DNA of 64,000 nucleotides, taken from the NCBI GenBank assembly GCA_963773335.1, contig CAVZAT010000006.1, forward strand, positions 310,001 to 374,000, read 5' to 3'. Every line of letters starts with the position of its first letter. Positions within the stretch are counted from its first letter, which is position 1. Both the position numbers and the translations under genes were made by a program. Below the pieces are notes generated by a model that searched no databases, was not told the origin of the DNA, and was given only the letters and a program-made list of their open reading frames with translations. Positions 56,034 to 64,000 of this stretch are shown piece after piece. The stretch comes from UBA4742 sp963773335 (GTDB lineage: Bacteria > Actinomycetota > Acidimicrobiia > Acidimicrobiales > Acidimicrobilacustridaceae).

Positions 56034-56309
56034 GTGGACCAGATCCAGTCGGGGACCCGGCTGCTGGTCTACGTCGACCCCGCGCTGGGTGACGCGGACG
56101 CGCACGCCCGGGTGGCCGCCGCCCGTGGGAGGCTCGGCCTCGAGCCCATCGACATCGTTCGAGCCACGCCCGAGCAGATGGCCAACGACGTGGCCGAACA
56201 CGAGTACATCCACGTGGTCGACATCGGACCGGGCGAGCCAACCGCCGGGTACCTCGGGGTGTGGATGACGCTGGCCGAGCTCGAGGGGATGGCCGGCCAA
56301 CCGGGCTGA
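56034..56309 (+). CDS. Conserved-looking small protein of unknown function
   Basis: A 91-residue, mostly acidic soluble protein from GTG 56034, 1 nt after the rnj stop. It reads GTRLLVYVDPALGDADAHAR, then EHEYIHVVDIGPGEPTAGY and LGVWMTLAELEGMAG, suggesting an alpha/beta fold. I do not recognise the family. Position suggests co-transcription with rnj. Confidence 0.6.
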   Translation: MDQIQSGTRLLVYVDPALGDADAHARVAAARGRLGLEPIDIVRATPEQMANDVAEHEYIHVVDIGPGEPTAGYLGVWMTLAELEGMAGQPG

Positions 56310-56343
56310 GTCCGGCCGTTGGTCCGGGAACGGCCGCCGCCGG

Positions 56344-56349
56344 TACCCT
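56344..56349 (+). promoter_or_regulatory. -10 box (TACCCT) upstream of bioB
   Basis: TACCCT, then 6 nt, then ATG 56356, identical in spacing to the SURF1 promoter. A TTGGTC at 56319-56324 could be a -35 but with a long 19-bp spacer. Confidence 0.5.
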
Positions 56350-56355
56350 GCGGCG

Positions 56356-57370
56356 ATGGTCGACACCCTCTCCTCCCGGTCCTTGCTCAGCGCCGCGGGC
56401 GACGCCCTGCTCGATGATCGGCGCCAGCTCAGCCTCGAGGAGCTGGCCGAGCTGGCCGCCCTGGCTGACGACGCCGTGCCGGCACTGGCCAGCCTGGCCC
56501 ACGAGGTGCGCCTGGCGTGGTGCGGCCCCGAGGTCGAGGTGGAGGGCATCTTGTCGGCCAAGACGGGCGGCTGCCCCGAGGACTGCCACTTCTGCAGCCA
56601 GTCGGCCAAGTTCGACACCCAGGTGCAGGCCACGCCCTTCCTCGACACCGACGAGGTCCTGGACGCGGCGGCCGAGACGGCTGCGCTGGGCGCCTCGGAG
56701 TTCTGCATCGTGTTGGCCGTGCGGGGGCCAGACGAGCGAACGGTGACACGGATCCTGGAACTGGTCCCGCTGGTGCGCGAGCGCACCGGCCTGAACGTGG
56801 CCGTGAGCGCCGGAATCCTGACCGAAGACCAGGCGGCCCGCCTGGCCGCCGGCGGGGTGCACCGCTACAACCACAACCTGGAGACGGCCCGCTCCTACTT
56901 CCCCAACATCGTGACCACCCACACCTGGGAGGAGCGCTTCGCCACCTGCGGGCGGGTGCGCGACCACGGCATGGAGCTGTGCTGCGGGGTGCTGTTGGGC
57001 ATGGGTGAGTCGACGGCCCAGCGCATCGAGATGATCGGCCAGCTGCGCCAGGTCGAGCCCGGCCGAGGTGCCCATCAACTTCCTGAACCCGCTGCCGGGC
57101 ACCCCCCTGGCGGATCGCATGGTGGTAGCCCCGTTGGAGGCGCTGCGTTGGATCGCCCTGTTCCGCCTGGGCCTGCCCTCGGTGATCCTGCGTTACGCCG
57201 GCGGCCGGGAGGTCACCCTGCGCGAGCTGCAGGCCATGGGCATGACCGCCGGCATCAACGCCCTGATCGTGGGCAACTACCTGACCACCTTGGGTCGCTC
57301 GCCGGCCGAGGACCTCCAGATGCTCGACGACCTGCACATGCCCATCGCCAGCCTGTCCGCGGCCATCTGA
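56356..57370 (+). CDS. bioB: Biotin synthase (one frameshift)
   Basis: A radical-SAM enzyme inserting sulphur into dethiobiotin. The SAM cluster motif CPEDCHFC is in KTGGCPEDCHFCSQSAKF. Other family stretches are YNHNLETARSYFPNIVTTHT and CCGVLLGMGESTAQRIEMI. One extra base near 57060 changes frame; it resumes VPINFLNPLPGTPLADR and ILRYAGGREVTLRELQ. The second-cluster Arg region and GMTAGINALIVGNYLTTLG are present. About 338 residues after correction. The gene is followed by a BsaP-like gene, as in mycobacteria. Confidence 0.93.
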
Positions 57371-57383
57371 CGCGGACGGGGAC

Positions 57384-57584
57384 ATGTCGGGCTCAGCCTT
57401 CTGCCCCTGGTGCGGTCGACCCGACCGCGACTGCGACGGCGTCACGTGTCGGCGCGAGCTGCTCCCGCCCCACTTCTGTCCGAGCTGCGGCCGACGCATG
57501 CGGGTGCAGGTCACGCCCACGGGCTGGTCGGCCTCGTGTCGCGATCACGGTGTGCCCGACCCGTCGGTGATCGCCGCGCCGTAG
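57384..57584 (+). CDS. bsaP: BsaP-like biotin synthase auxiliary protein
   Basis: A 66-residue Cys-rich protein 13 nt after bioB. It has FCPWCGRPDRDC, then PPHFCPSCGRRMRVQVTPTG and WSASCRDHG. The arrangement CPxCGRRMxVQVxPxGW followed by a late C-x-x-HG is what I recall for BsaP, a small Fe-S protein that activates BioB in mycobacteria and other actinobacteria. At least seven Cys are visible. The identification rests on motif pattern and adjacency to bioB and was not confirmed by a search. Confidence 0.75.
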   Translation: MSGSAFCPWCGRPDRDCDGVTCRRELLPPHFCPSCGRRMRVQVTPTGWSASCRDHGVPDPSVIAAP

Positions 57585-57587
57585 CCT
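57582..57587 (+). promoter_or_regulatory. -10 box (TAGCCT) upstream of the catalase gene
   Basis: TAGCCT is 8 nt before ATG 57596 and overlaps the bsaP stop codon. Confidence 0.4.
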
Positions 57588-57595
57588 CTGGGGGC

Positions 57596-58507
57596 ATGGC
57601 AGACGATGATCTGGGCGAGCGGCTGGTCGACGCGGTCCAGGCGGTCACGGGTGCCCATCCCGGCCGGCGCGTCCTGCACGCCAAGGGGGTCGGCGGGCAC
57701 GGTCGGTTCCGCTCCAGCGGGCTCGCGTCGGACCTGACCGTGGCCGCCCACCTACAGGCGGGGGTGGAGACGCGGGTCGAGGCCCGCTTCTCCAACGGCT
57801 CGGCTGACCCTGGGGCCCACGACGGGATGCGCGACGGACGAGGCTTCGCCACCAAGTTCCGCTTGGCTGACGGCACCTCGACCGACATCGTGGCCCTGTC
57901 GCTGCCCGTCTTCTTCGTGCGCACCACCGACGACTTCGTGGCCTTCGTCGCTGCCCGTCAACCCGATCCGGCCACTGGGGAGATGGACATGGACCGGGTC
58001 CTGGACTTCCTGGGCGCGCACCCGGAGGCCCGGTTGGCCGCAGGGCTGTCGGTAGCCGCTCCCGCGCCGCTCAGCTACAGCCGGGTGACCTACCACAGCG
58101 TCCACGTGTTCTGGCTGGTGGACGACGACGGCGGCCGCCACCCGGTGCGGTACCGCTGGGAGCCGGTGGCCGGCGAAGCAGGCCTGACCGACGACCAGGC
58201 CGCGGCCCGGTCCGCCGACTACCTGGCCGGGGCCCTGGCCGACGATCTGGCCCAGGGGCCGGTGGCCTTCGACCTGCACGTGGTGCTGGGTGAACCGACC
58301 GACCCGGTCGGCGATCCCACCGCGCCCTGGCCCGACGACCGGCCGAGCGTGGTGGCGGGCACCCTCGAGCTGGCCGAGCTGGCCGACGTCGAATCCCTGA
58401 TCTTCGACCCGACCCGGGTCACTGCGGGCATCGAGTGCTCCGACGACCCCATCCTGGCCGCCCGCCGCGCCGCCTACGGCGCCTCGTTCGCCCGGCGCAC
58501 GGGCTGA
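57596..58507 (+). CDS. Small haem catalase-family protein
   Basis: A 303-residue protein of the short catalase/SrpA-like group. The distal His region RVLHAKGVGGHGRF, the FSNGSADPG segment, RDGRGFATKFRLADG and PVFFVRTTDDFVAFVAARQP are diagnostic. The common proximal-Tyr helix of classic catalases (about 480 residues) is not clear, and the length is shorter, so peroxidase rather than full catalase activity is possible. It overlaps none of its neighbours; ATG 57596 follows a -10-like box. Confidence 0.85.
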   Translation: MADDDLGERLVDAVQAVTGAHPGRRVLHAKGVGGHGRFRSSGLASDLTVAAHLQAGVETRVEARFSNGSADPGAHDGMRDGRGFATKFRLADGTSTDIVALSLPVFFVRTTDDFVAFVAARQPDPATGEMDMDRVLDFLGAHPEARLAAGLSVAAPAPLSYSRVTYHSVHVFWLVDDDGGRHPVRYRWEPVAGEAGLTDDQAAARSADYLAGALADDLAQGPVAFDLHVVLGEPTDPVGDPTAPWPDDRPSVVAGTLELAELADVESLIFDPTRVTAGIECSDDPILAARRAAYGASFARRTG

Positions 58508-58669
58508 GCGTCGCCCCGGCTGGGCCGCTCACCGACGGTCGGCGAGCGAGGGTCCACCATCGCCGGGGGCGGGTCTGCTGTGCTACAACCGACGTGTCCA
58601 CCTCGGCGCGGGAGCACTGGGGCCGAGGGGTGGCCATCCGATGGTCATCCGCGCACCCCAGGTGGACAA

Positions 58670-61184
58670 GTGGCAACCAAGCAACAGGCCCGGCCCAAGC
58701 GTTCCCCAGCCAAGCGAGCGCCCGCCCGGCGCGCCGCGGCCAAGAAGTCGCCGGCCAAGCGGCCCGCGGCCAAGCGTTCGCCGGCCAAGCGGCGTACGCC
58801 ATGGCTGGGTGACGCGCTGCGCCAGAGCTTCGCCGGGCACGGCCACGACGTGGCCGGCACCCTGCTGATCGTGGTGGGTGTGGTCGCCGCGCTGGGCATC
58901 TACGTGAACGGGGCGGGTCCGGTGGGTGCGGGCCTGGCCACCGGCGTGGGTGCGACGGTGGGCCTGGCTGCCTGGGTGATCCCGCCGCTGCTGGTCGGCC
59001 TGGGCATCGTGGTGTTGCGGGGTCGGCGTCCCGACGCCGAGCCGGTGGCCATCGTGCGCCCGGTGGTCGGGTCCCTGCTGATCCTGACCGGCGTGTGCGC
59101 CCTGGGTGACCTGGTCCGGGGACGTCCCACCTGGGGCCAGCCCGTCGACCGGTTCGTCCGCGCCGGCGGGGGACTGGGCACCCTGGCCGGTGGGGCTCTG
59201 GGCCACCTGATCGGTCCCTGGGCCGCGGGTGTGGCCATGGCCGCCGTGGTGCTGATCGGTGCGCTCCTGTTGACCCGGACGTCGGTGCGGGCCGCGGCCG
59301 GCCACACCGCGGCCGGGGTGCGCCCCCTGACCGGGGCGCTGGGCCGGGCCGTGCGTCCCCTCTTCGAGGTTGGTGACCAGCCCGACAGCCAGATCGACGA
59401 CGGGCCCGACGACCAGGCCGCGCTCGACCTGCGCGAGGGTCAGGTGGCCGGCGCGGCCGTCCCCCTCGCCGGGGCCGATCTGGTGGGGGCAGCGCCGGCC
59501 GTGCTGGTGGCCGGAGATGTGCCCGACCTGGCGGACTCCCTTGACCCGGGCCCAGAGCCCGGCGCTGACGACGAGGGTCACCGCGACCTGTCGGGTGACG
59601 GTCCCGGGGGCGACGACTCCGACGACGGGCGCGAGGCGCGCCAGTTGGAGATCGACCTCGGCCCCGCGGTTCGAGGCCCGGTCTGGAAGCTCCCGGCGGC
59701 CAAGCTGCTGGCCCGGTCCACCCAACAGGAGGTGGACCGCCTGGCTGTCGAGCAGCGCGGCCGGGCCCTGGAGAGCGCCCTGGCCGAGCACGGCGTGGAG
59801 ACGCGCCTGGTCGGCATGGTGGTGGGCCCCACCGTCACCCGCTACGAGCTGGAGCTGGGGCCGGGCGTGAAGGTGGCCCGGGTCACCAGCCTGCACAAGG
59901 ACATCGCCTACGCCATGGCCTCGCCCGACGTGCGCATCCTGGCCCCGATCCCCGGGCGCCAGGCCATCGGGGTCGAGGTCCCCAACGCCAACCGGCAGGT
60001 GGTGGCGCTGGGCGACATCCTGTCCTCGGAGGAGGCCCGCCGGGCCAGCCATCCGCTCGAGGTGGCCGTCGGGCGCGACATCAACGGCCGGGCCGTGCTG
60101 GCCAACCTGGCCACCATGCCCCATGTGCTCATCGCCGGGGCCACCGGGGCGGGCAAGTCGTCGTGCATCAACTCGCTGATCACTTCGGTGCTCATGCGCT
60201 CCACCCCCGACCAGGTGCGCATGATCCTGGTCGATCCCAAGCGCGTCGAGCTGGGTCAGTACAACAAGCTGCCCCACCTGCTGACCCAGGTGGTCACCAA
60301 CCCGAAGAAGGCGGCCAACGCCCTGTCCTGGGCGGTGCGGGAGATGGAGCGGCGCTACGACCTGCTCAGCGAGGTCGGGGTCCGCGACATCACCGGTTAC
60401 AACGCCGCCTTCGACCGGGGTGACCTCCAGGCGCCCGAGGGGCTGGGCGGGGGAACCGATCCCGGCCTGGCCGGCGAGGGTCGAGTCGAGTACCAGCGGC
60501 TGCCGTTCATCCTGATCGTGGTGGACGAGCTCAACGACCTGATGATGGTGGCCGCCCGCGACGTGGAGGACTCGATCTGTCGCATCGCCCAGATGGCCCG
60601 GGCCGTGGGCATCCATCTGGTGATCGCCACCCAGCGACCGTCGGTCAACGTCATCACCGGGGTCATCAAGGCCAACGTCCCGGCCCGGTGGGCCTTCTCG
60701 GTGTCGAGTCTGGCCGACAGCCGGGTCATCCTCGACCAGCCCGGCGCCGAGCGCCTGGTCGGTCGGGGCGACATGCTGCTGCTGGGTCCGGCCTCGAGCG
60801 TGCCCCAGCGCATCCAGGGGTGCTGGGTGGACGAGAAGGAGGTCCGGGCGGTCGTGGGCTCCTGGATCCGCCAGGCGCCCGACACCCGCTACGTCGAGGG
60901 CGTGGAGGGTTCCGACGACCCCGCTTCCGCCGGTGGGGGCGGGGGCAGCGGCGTCCGGTGGCGACGATGACGACGACCTGCTGGCCGCAGCCATGGAGCT
61001 GGTGGTGCGCTCCCAGCTGGGTTCGACCTCGATGCTCCAGCGCAAGCTGCGGGTGGGCTTCGCCCGGGCCGGACGGCTGATGGACCTGCTCGAACAGCGT
61101 GGTGTGGTGGGTCCGGGCGAGGGATCGAAGGCCCGGGCCGTGCTCATGACCCCCGAGGAGCTGGACACCTCGGAGCCGTCGTGA
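58670..61184 (+). CDS. ftsK: DNA translocase FtsK (one frameshift)
   Basis: About 838 residues after correction. GTG 58670 starts a highly basic Lys/Ala/Pro-rich region with repeated SPAKR/RPAAKR-like units (about residues 8-45), then four to five membrane helices, an acidic linker, and the FtsK motor: GPTVTRYELELGPGVKVARV, Walker A GATGAGKSSCINSLI, Walker B FILIVVDELNDLM, and VIATQRPSVNVITGVIKANV. After VRWRR the frame breaks (extra base near 60955); the next frame encodes the gamma winged-helix domain (RSQLGSTSMLQRKLRVGFAR) that reads KOPS-type sequences, ending at 61184. It moves DNA through the septum and activates XerCD. Confidence 0.93.
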
Positions 61185-61194
61185 GCGCTCACTG

Positions 61195-61223
61195 GCGACA
61201 GGCTGGTGGAACTTTGCTAGGGT
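61195..61223 (+). promoter_or_regulatory. Predicted promoter of the secreted Ser/Thr-rich protein gene
   Basis: GCGACA (61195-61200), 17 bp, TAGGGT (61218-61223). It lies about 145 nt upstream of ATG 61369. A GGAACTTT sequence overlapping this region could also fit an ECF sigma factor; this is undecided. Confidence 0.4.
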
Positions 61224-61368
61224 GTCGTGACACGGAGTACGTCGTAACGGCAGGAAGCCGGGCGGCGCAGACGGTGGTGTCGGCCGGGCTCAGGGGTACG
61301 AACCTCGGGTCTTGGTCGGGGCCTTCCCGCCTGGAACCGCATCACCAAACCAATCACGGGGGTATTAC

Positions 61369-62200
61369 ATGAATCGCATCGCTGGCGAAGGATCGGGGCT
61401 GCGGCGTCATGGCCGCGGGCTCGGCCTGTTGGGCGGCGTCGCCGCGGTGGCAGCCATGACCGTCCTGGCGGTCGGCCCGGCCGGCGCGCAGACCTCGAGC
61501 ACCAGCTCGACCTCGAGCACCAGTTCCACGTCGAGCACGAGCACGACCGAGACGCCGTCGACCACGACGCCCACCGCCGTGACCCAGACCGCCGCTCCGG
61601 TCTTCAACTGCCTGGGGGCCGACGCCGCCACGACCACGTTGCTGAACACGCTCGGGCCGGCGGAGGGTTCCCCCAGAACAGCGATGGGAACTACTACATC
61701 GTCTCGAACTGGACCACCTCCAGCTCGGTGCCCCAGTTCCTGGAGAACGGCCAGACCTTCCCGGTGAGCTTCTCGGCCACGCTCGACGTGTCGGCCTTCC
61801 TCACGAACCCGCTCCTGCCGGACGGAGCCACCATCGCCATCTCCGGTGCGCCCTCGTTCGTGATCTCCGGTGGCGGTAGCGGGGGCCCGTTCGCCGGCTC
61901 GCCCACCAGCGGGTCGATCACCAAGGGCACCGGTCCCCAGACCCTGGCGGCCGTCACCGCCAGCGGCACCGTGACCGGTGTGGACAAGACCCAGCCCATC
62001 GTCTACTCGATGGCCCAGCCGATGCTGAGCACGATCACCATCACGATCACGGGCACTCCCCCGATCGCGCTGAACCTGACGTGCACCTCGGCGGACCCGG
62101 ACATCGCTGCGACCAACGGCACGCTTCCCCCCGAGCCGCCGACGACCACGGCTCCGCCCCGGCCAAGCCGGCGGCCACCGCGGCCAACTTCACCGGCTGA
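61369..62200 (+). CDS. Secreted Ser/Thr-rich protein of unknown function (two frameshifts)
   Basis: ATG 61369 after a GGGGG site encodes a signal peptide with basic start (RHGRGLGLLGGVAAVAAM) and cleavage near VGPAGAQ, then a low-complexity STS/TT-rich stretch. The folded part has VFNCLGADAATTTLLNTLG, then, after a base loss near 61665, NSDGNYYIVSNWTTSSSVPQ and LENGQTFPVSFSATLDVSAF. A second loss near 62155 allows the reading APAPAKPAATAANFTG with a stop at 62198-62200; uncorrected it runs on to 62915 against rimO. There is no anchor, so it is probably released. The beta-rich sequence resembles surface/adhesin domains; family not recognised. Confidence 0.65.
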
Positions 62201-62239
62201 TCGGTTTCAATCGACTCACCCTCGGGTGAGTGAGCACGC

Positions 62240-62275
62240 CGTCGGTGGCCGCCCTCTCGGGGGCGGCCACCGACG
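62240..62275 (+). terminator. Strong hairpin terminator after the secreted protein gene
   Basis: A 15-bp inverted repeat (62240-62254 with 62261-62275, 6-nt loop TCTCGG). A smaller hairpin ctcaccc/gggtgag occurs at 62215-62230. There is no clear U-tract. It lies between the secreted-protein stop and the rimO promoter. Confidence 0.7.
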
Positions 62276-62326
62276 CGTCCGGGATCCCGACCCCGTCGTC
62301 AGGTTCGTCGGTGACGGTCGCTCCAG

Positions 62327-62332
62327 TACGAT
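62327..62332 (+). promoter_or_regulatory. -10 box (TACGAT) upstream of rimO
   Basis: TACGAT is 8 nt before the ATG at 62341, a leaderless-type arrangement that supports this start over the in-frame GTG at 62230. Confidence 0.45.
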
Positions 62333-62340
62333 CGGCGGCG

Positions 62341-63663
62341 ATGCCGCGCACGTTCTGGGTCGAGACCCTGGGTTGTCCCAAGAACCAGGTCGACTCGGAC
62401 AAGTTGGGCGGCCTGCTGGTGGCCGACGGGCTGTCCGCGGCCTCGGGCCCCGACGAGGCCGACGTCGTGGTGGTCAACACCTGCGCCTTCGTCGAGGACG
62501 CCCGCCAGGAGTCGATCGATACCGTTCTGGCCCTCAGCCGGACCCGCGCCCCCGGAGCCCAGGTGGTGCTCACCGGCTGCCTGGCCGAGCGCTACGGCGA
62601 CGAGCTGGCCGATGCCCTGCCCGAGGTGACGGTGGCGGGGTTCGGCCAGGCGCTGCTGGCGGCACCGGCCCGGGCCGGGGTGGCGGTGTCCATCTCGGCC
62701 AAGCCGGCCCCGGGCGCGGCGGCGTCGGGGCACTCGGCCTTCGACCTGTTGGAACTTCCCCGACCGGCCGCCACCGCGCCCTGGGCCTACCTGAAGGTGG
62801 CCGAGGGATGCGATCGGGCCTGCGGGTTCTGTGCCATCCCGAGCTTCCGGGGCGTCCAGCGCAGCCGTCCCCTCGACGTGCTGCTGGCCGAGGTCGACCA
62901 CCTCGAGGCCCGTGAGGTGGTCCTGGTGGCCCAGGATCTGGCCTCCTACGGCCGGGACCAGGGCAGCGGCACCCGCGACCTGGTTCGGCTGGTGGCTGCG
63001 GTGACGGCGCGGGTCGACTGGGTGCGTCTGCTCTACCTGTACCCGAGCGAGCTGAACGATCGGCTGGTCGAGGCCGTTCTGGCCACCGGCGTGCCCTACT
63101 TCGACCTCTCGCTCCAGCACGTGTCACGTCCCCTGCTGCGGCGGATGCGTCGTTGGGGTGACGGCGATCGCTTCCTGGCCCGGATGGCCGACATCCGCCG
63201 GGCCGAGCCGGGCGCGGTGTTCCGCTCCAACTTCATCGTGGGCTACCCCGGTGAGACCGAGCGCGACCACGACCAGCTGCTGGCCTTCGTGGCCGAGGCC
63301 CGGCTCGACTGGTGCGGCTTCTTCGCCTTCTCACCCGAGGTCGGCACCTATGCCGTCGGGCTCGACGGGCAGGTGCCGTCGGGCCTGGTGACCGAACGGT
63401 TGGCCGAGCTGCGCGAGGCCCAGGACGCCATCACCGCGACGCGACGTGACCATCTGATCGGTTCGACGGTCAGAGTGCTCGTGGACGAGCCCGGGACCGC
63501 CAGGTCCTACCGCGAAGCGCCGGAGATCGACGGGGTCGTGATGATCCCGACCACGGTCCCGGTGGGGGAGTTCGTCGACGTCACCGTGGTCGACGCCATG
63601 GGTCCCGACCTGGTGGCGGAGCTGGCCGGCGACGACCACGGCGACGACGGCGACCTGCCGTGA
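62341..63663 (+). CDS. rimO: Ribosomal protein S12 methylthiotransferase RimO
   Basis: A 440-residue radical-SAM methylthiotransferase modifying Asp88 of S12. MTTase domain: RTFWVETLGCPKNQVDSDKL with cluster Cys, VVVNTCAFVEDARQESID and VVLTGCLAERYGDEL. The radical-SAM motif CxxxCxxC is in AEGCDRACGFCAIPSFRG. The TRAM-like C-terminal domain is ASRSYREAPEIDG-like (GTARSYREAPEIDGVVMIPT). ATG 62341 is chosen over the upstream 62230 because the family start aligns there and a hairpin lies between. The stop overlaps pgsA. Confidence 0.95.
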   Translation: MPRTFWVETLGCPKNQVDSDKLGGLLVADGLSAASGPDEADVVVVNTCAFVEDARQESIDTVLALSRTRAPGAQVVLTGCLAERYGDELADALPEVTVAGFGQALLAAPARAGVAVSISAKPAPGAAASGHSAFDLLELPRPAATAPWAYLKVAEGCDRACGFCAIPSFRGVQRSRPLDVLLAEVDHLEAREVVLVAQDLASYGRDQGSGTRDLVRLVAAVTARVDWVRLLYLYPSELNDRLVEAVLATGVPYFDLSLQHVSRPLLRRMRRWGDGDRFLARMADIRRAEPGAVFRSNFIVGYPGETERDHDQLLAFVAEARLDWCGFFAFSPEVGTYAVGLDGQVPSGLVTERLAELREAQDAITATRRDHLIGSTVRVLVDEPGTARSYREAPEIDGVVMIPTTVPVGEFVDVTVVDAMGPDLVAELAGDDHGDDGDLP

Positions 63664-64000
63664 GCGACACCCAGACCTTCGGCCCCTCGGCGCTGGCCAC
63701 GCCGGCCAACTTCGTCACCGTCATCCGCCTGCTGGTGGCGCCCCTGCTGTTCACCATGATCACCTCCCAGCACTCGTCCTGGGAGGTGTTCGTGCTGTGG
63801 ACGGTGCTGGCGTCCACCGACGGCGTCGATGGCTGGATCGCCCGCCGGCACGGCACCACCCGGTCGGGCGCCTTCCTGGACCCGCTGGCCGACAAGGTGC
63901 TGGTGCTCGGGGCCCTCTACTCGTTGGCCTCCATCGGCCGGTTCGGCTGGGTACCGGTGATCATCATCGCCGTGCGAGAGGTGGGGATCAGCCTCTACCG
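63660..64000 (+). CDS. pgsA: CDP-diacylglycerol-glycerol-3-phosphate phosphatidyltransferase (3' end outside window)
   Basis: Partial, 113 residues visible. GTG 63660 overlaps the rimO stop. After the first helix (PANFVTVIRLLVAPLLFTMI) comes the CDP-alcohol phosphotransferase signature DGx2ARx8Gx3Dx3D in DGWIARRHGTTRSGAFLDPL with ADK. It uses the CDP-diacylglycerol made by CdsA to form phosphatidylglycerophosphate. The rimO-pgsA pair is common in actinobacteria. Confidence 0.92.
   Translation, partial: MSDTQTFGPSALATPANFVTVIRLLVAPLLFTMITSQHSSWEVFVLWTVLASTDGVDGWIARRHGTTRSGAFLDPLADKVLVLGALYSLASIGRFGWVPVIIIAVREVGISLY

Noticed and set aside
61185..61368. Possible RNA gene in the ftsK-downstream gap
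   Set aside because: No cloverleaf or known RNA fold could be traced; the region is better explained by a promoter and leader.

Overview
The window is a gene-dense, GC-rich chromosomal segment (roughly 70% G+C by eye, strong G/C preference at third codon positions). It carries an almost complete actinobacterial housekeeping backbone. Gene order (ftsY-ffh-rpsP-khpA-rimM-trmD-rplS-yraN; yifB-dprA-xerC-whiG-like sigma; rpsB-tsf-pyrH-frr-cdsA-dxr-rseP-ispG; rimP-nusA-infB-rbfA-truB-ribF-rpsO-pnp-M16 protease-dapB; dapA-rnj-ftsK; rimO-pgsA) is that of Actinobacteria. The absence of lepB/rnhB after rplS and of ylxR after nusA, the short type of proline-tRNA ligase, and many starts 6-9 nt behind a TANNNT -10 box suggest a deep-branching member such as Acidimicrobiia. 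That placement is inference. I see no rRNA, tRNA, CRISPR array, insertion sequence or prophage.

Layout. 1-2.0 kb: a MoxR ATPase/DUF58 pair on the minus strand. 2.1-5.3 kb: a two-component system followed by a membrane-anchored HtrA-like protease. 5.3-11.5 kb: the SRP pathway and the S16/L19 tRNA- and ribosome-maturation operon. 11.5-14.0 kb: a phosphatase, a tiny membrane protein and an unrecognised polytopic membrane protein. 14.1-18.5 kb: DNA uptake/processing, XerC and a WhiG-type sigma factor. 18.7-20.3 kb: a secreted fusion of a degenerate M23 domain with a lipase-like domain. 20.4-32.0 kb: translation, UMP kinase, CDP-diacylglycerol, MEP-pathway and site-2-protease genes, then proS and an SDR. 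32.0-46.4 kb: the rimP-nusA-infB to pnp-dapB block, with a perfect 14-bp hairpin in the rimP leader. 46.4-54.4 kb: dapB and dapA separated by an accessory block (acyl-CoA synthetase, SURF1, two TetR paralogues, a ferritin-like diiron protein, an internally deleted ATP-grasp remnant, a winged-helix regulator). 54.4-64 kb: RNase J, biotin synthase with a BsaP-like partner, a small catalase, FtsK, a Ser/Thr-rich secreted protein, RimO and the start of PgsA.

The strongest anomaly is reading-frame integrity. About 20 genes, most of them normally essential, are broken by single-base insertions or deletions, yet the downstream frame continues with family-typical sequence. The damage is extreme at 36.0-39.5 kb (infB, DUF503, rbfA, truB, ribF: roughly 25-30 frame changes in about 3.4 kb) and sporadic elsewhere. 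Insertions outnumber deletions. Uncorrected sequencing or assembly error is the most likely cause, so I annotate these as reconstructed genes spanning the breaks, not as pseudogenes.

No clearly new defence or mobile system was found. The points most worth follow-up are the self-operator of the second TetR gene, the widespread leaderless promoter architecture, the degenerate-M23/lipase fusion, the long N-terminal domain on CdsA, the BsaP-like gene beside bioB, the deletion remnant of an ATP-grasp gene, and a 19-bp tandem repeat in the leader of the diiron protein gene.
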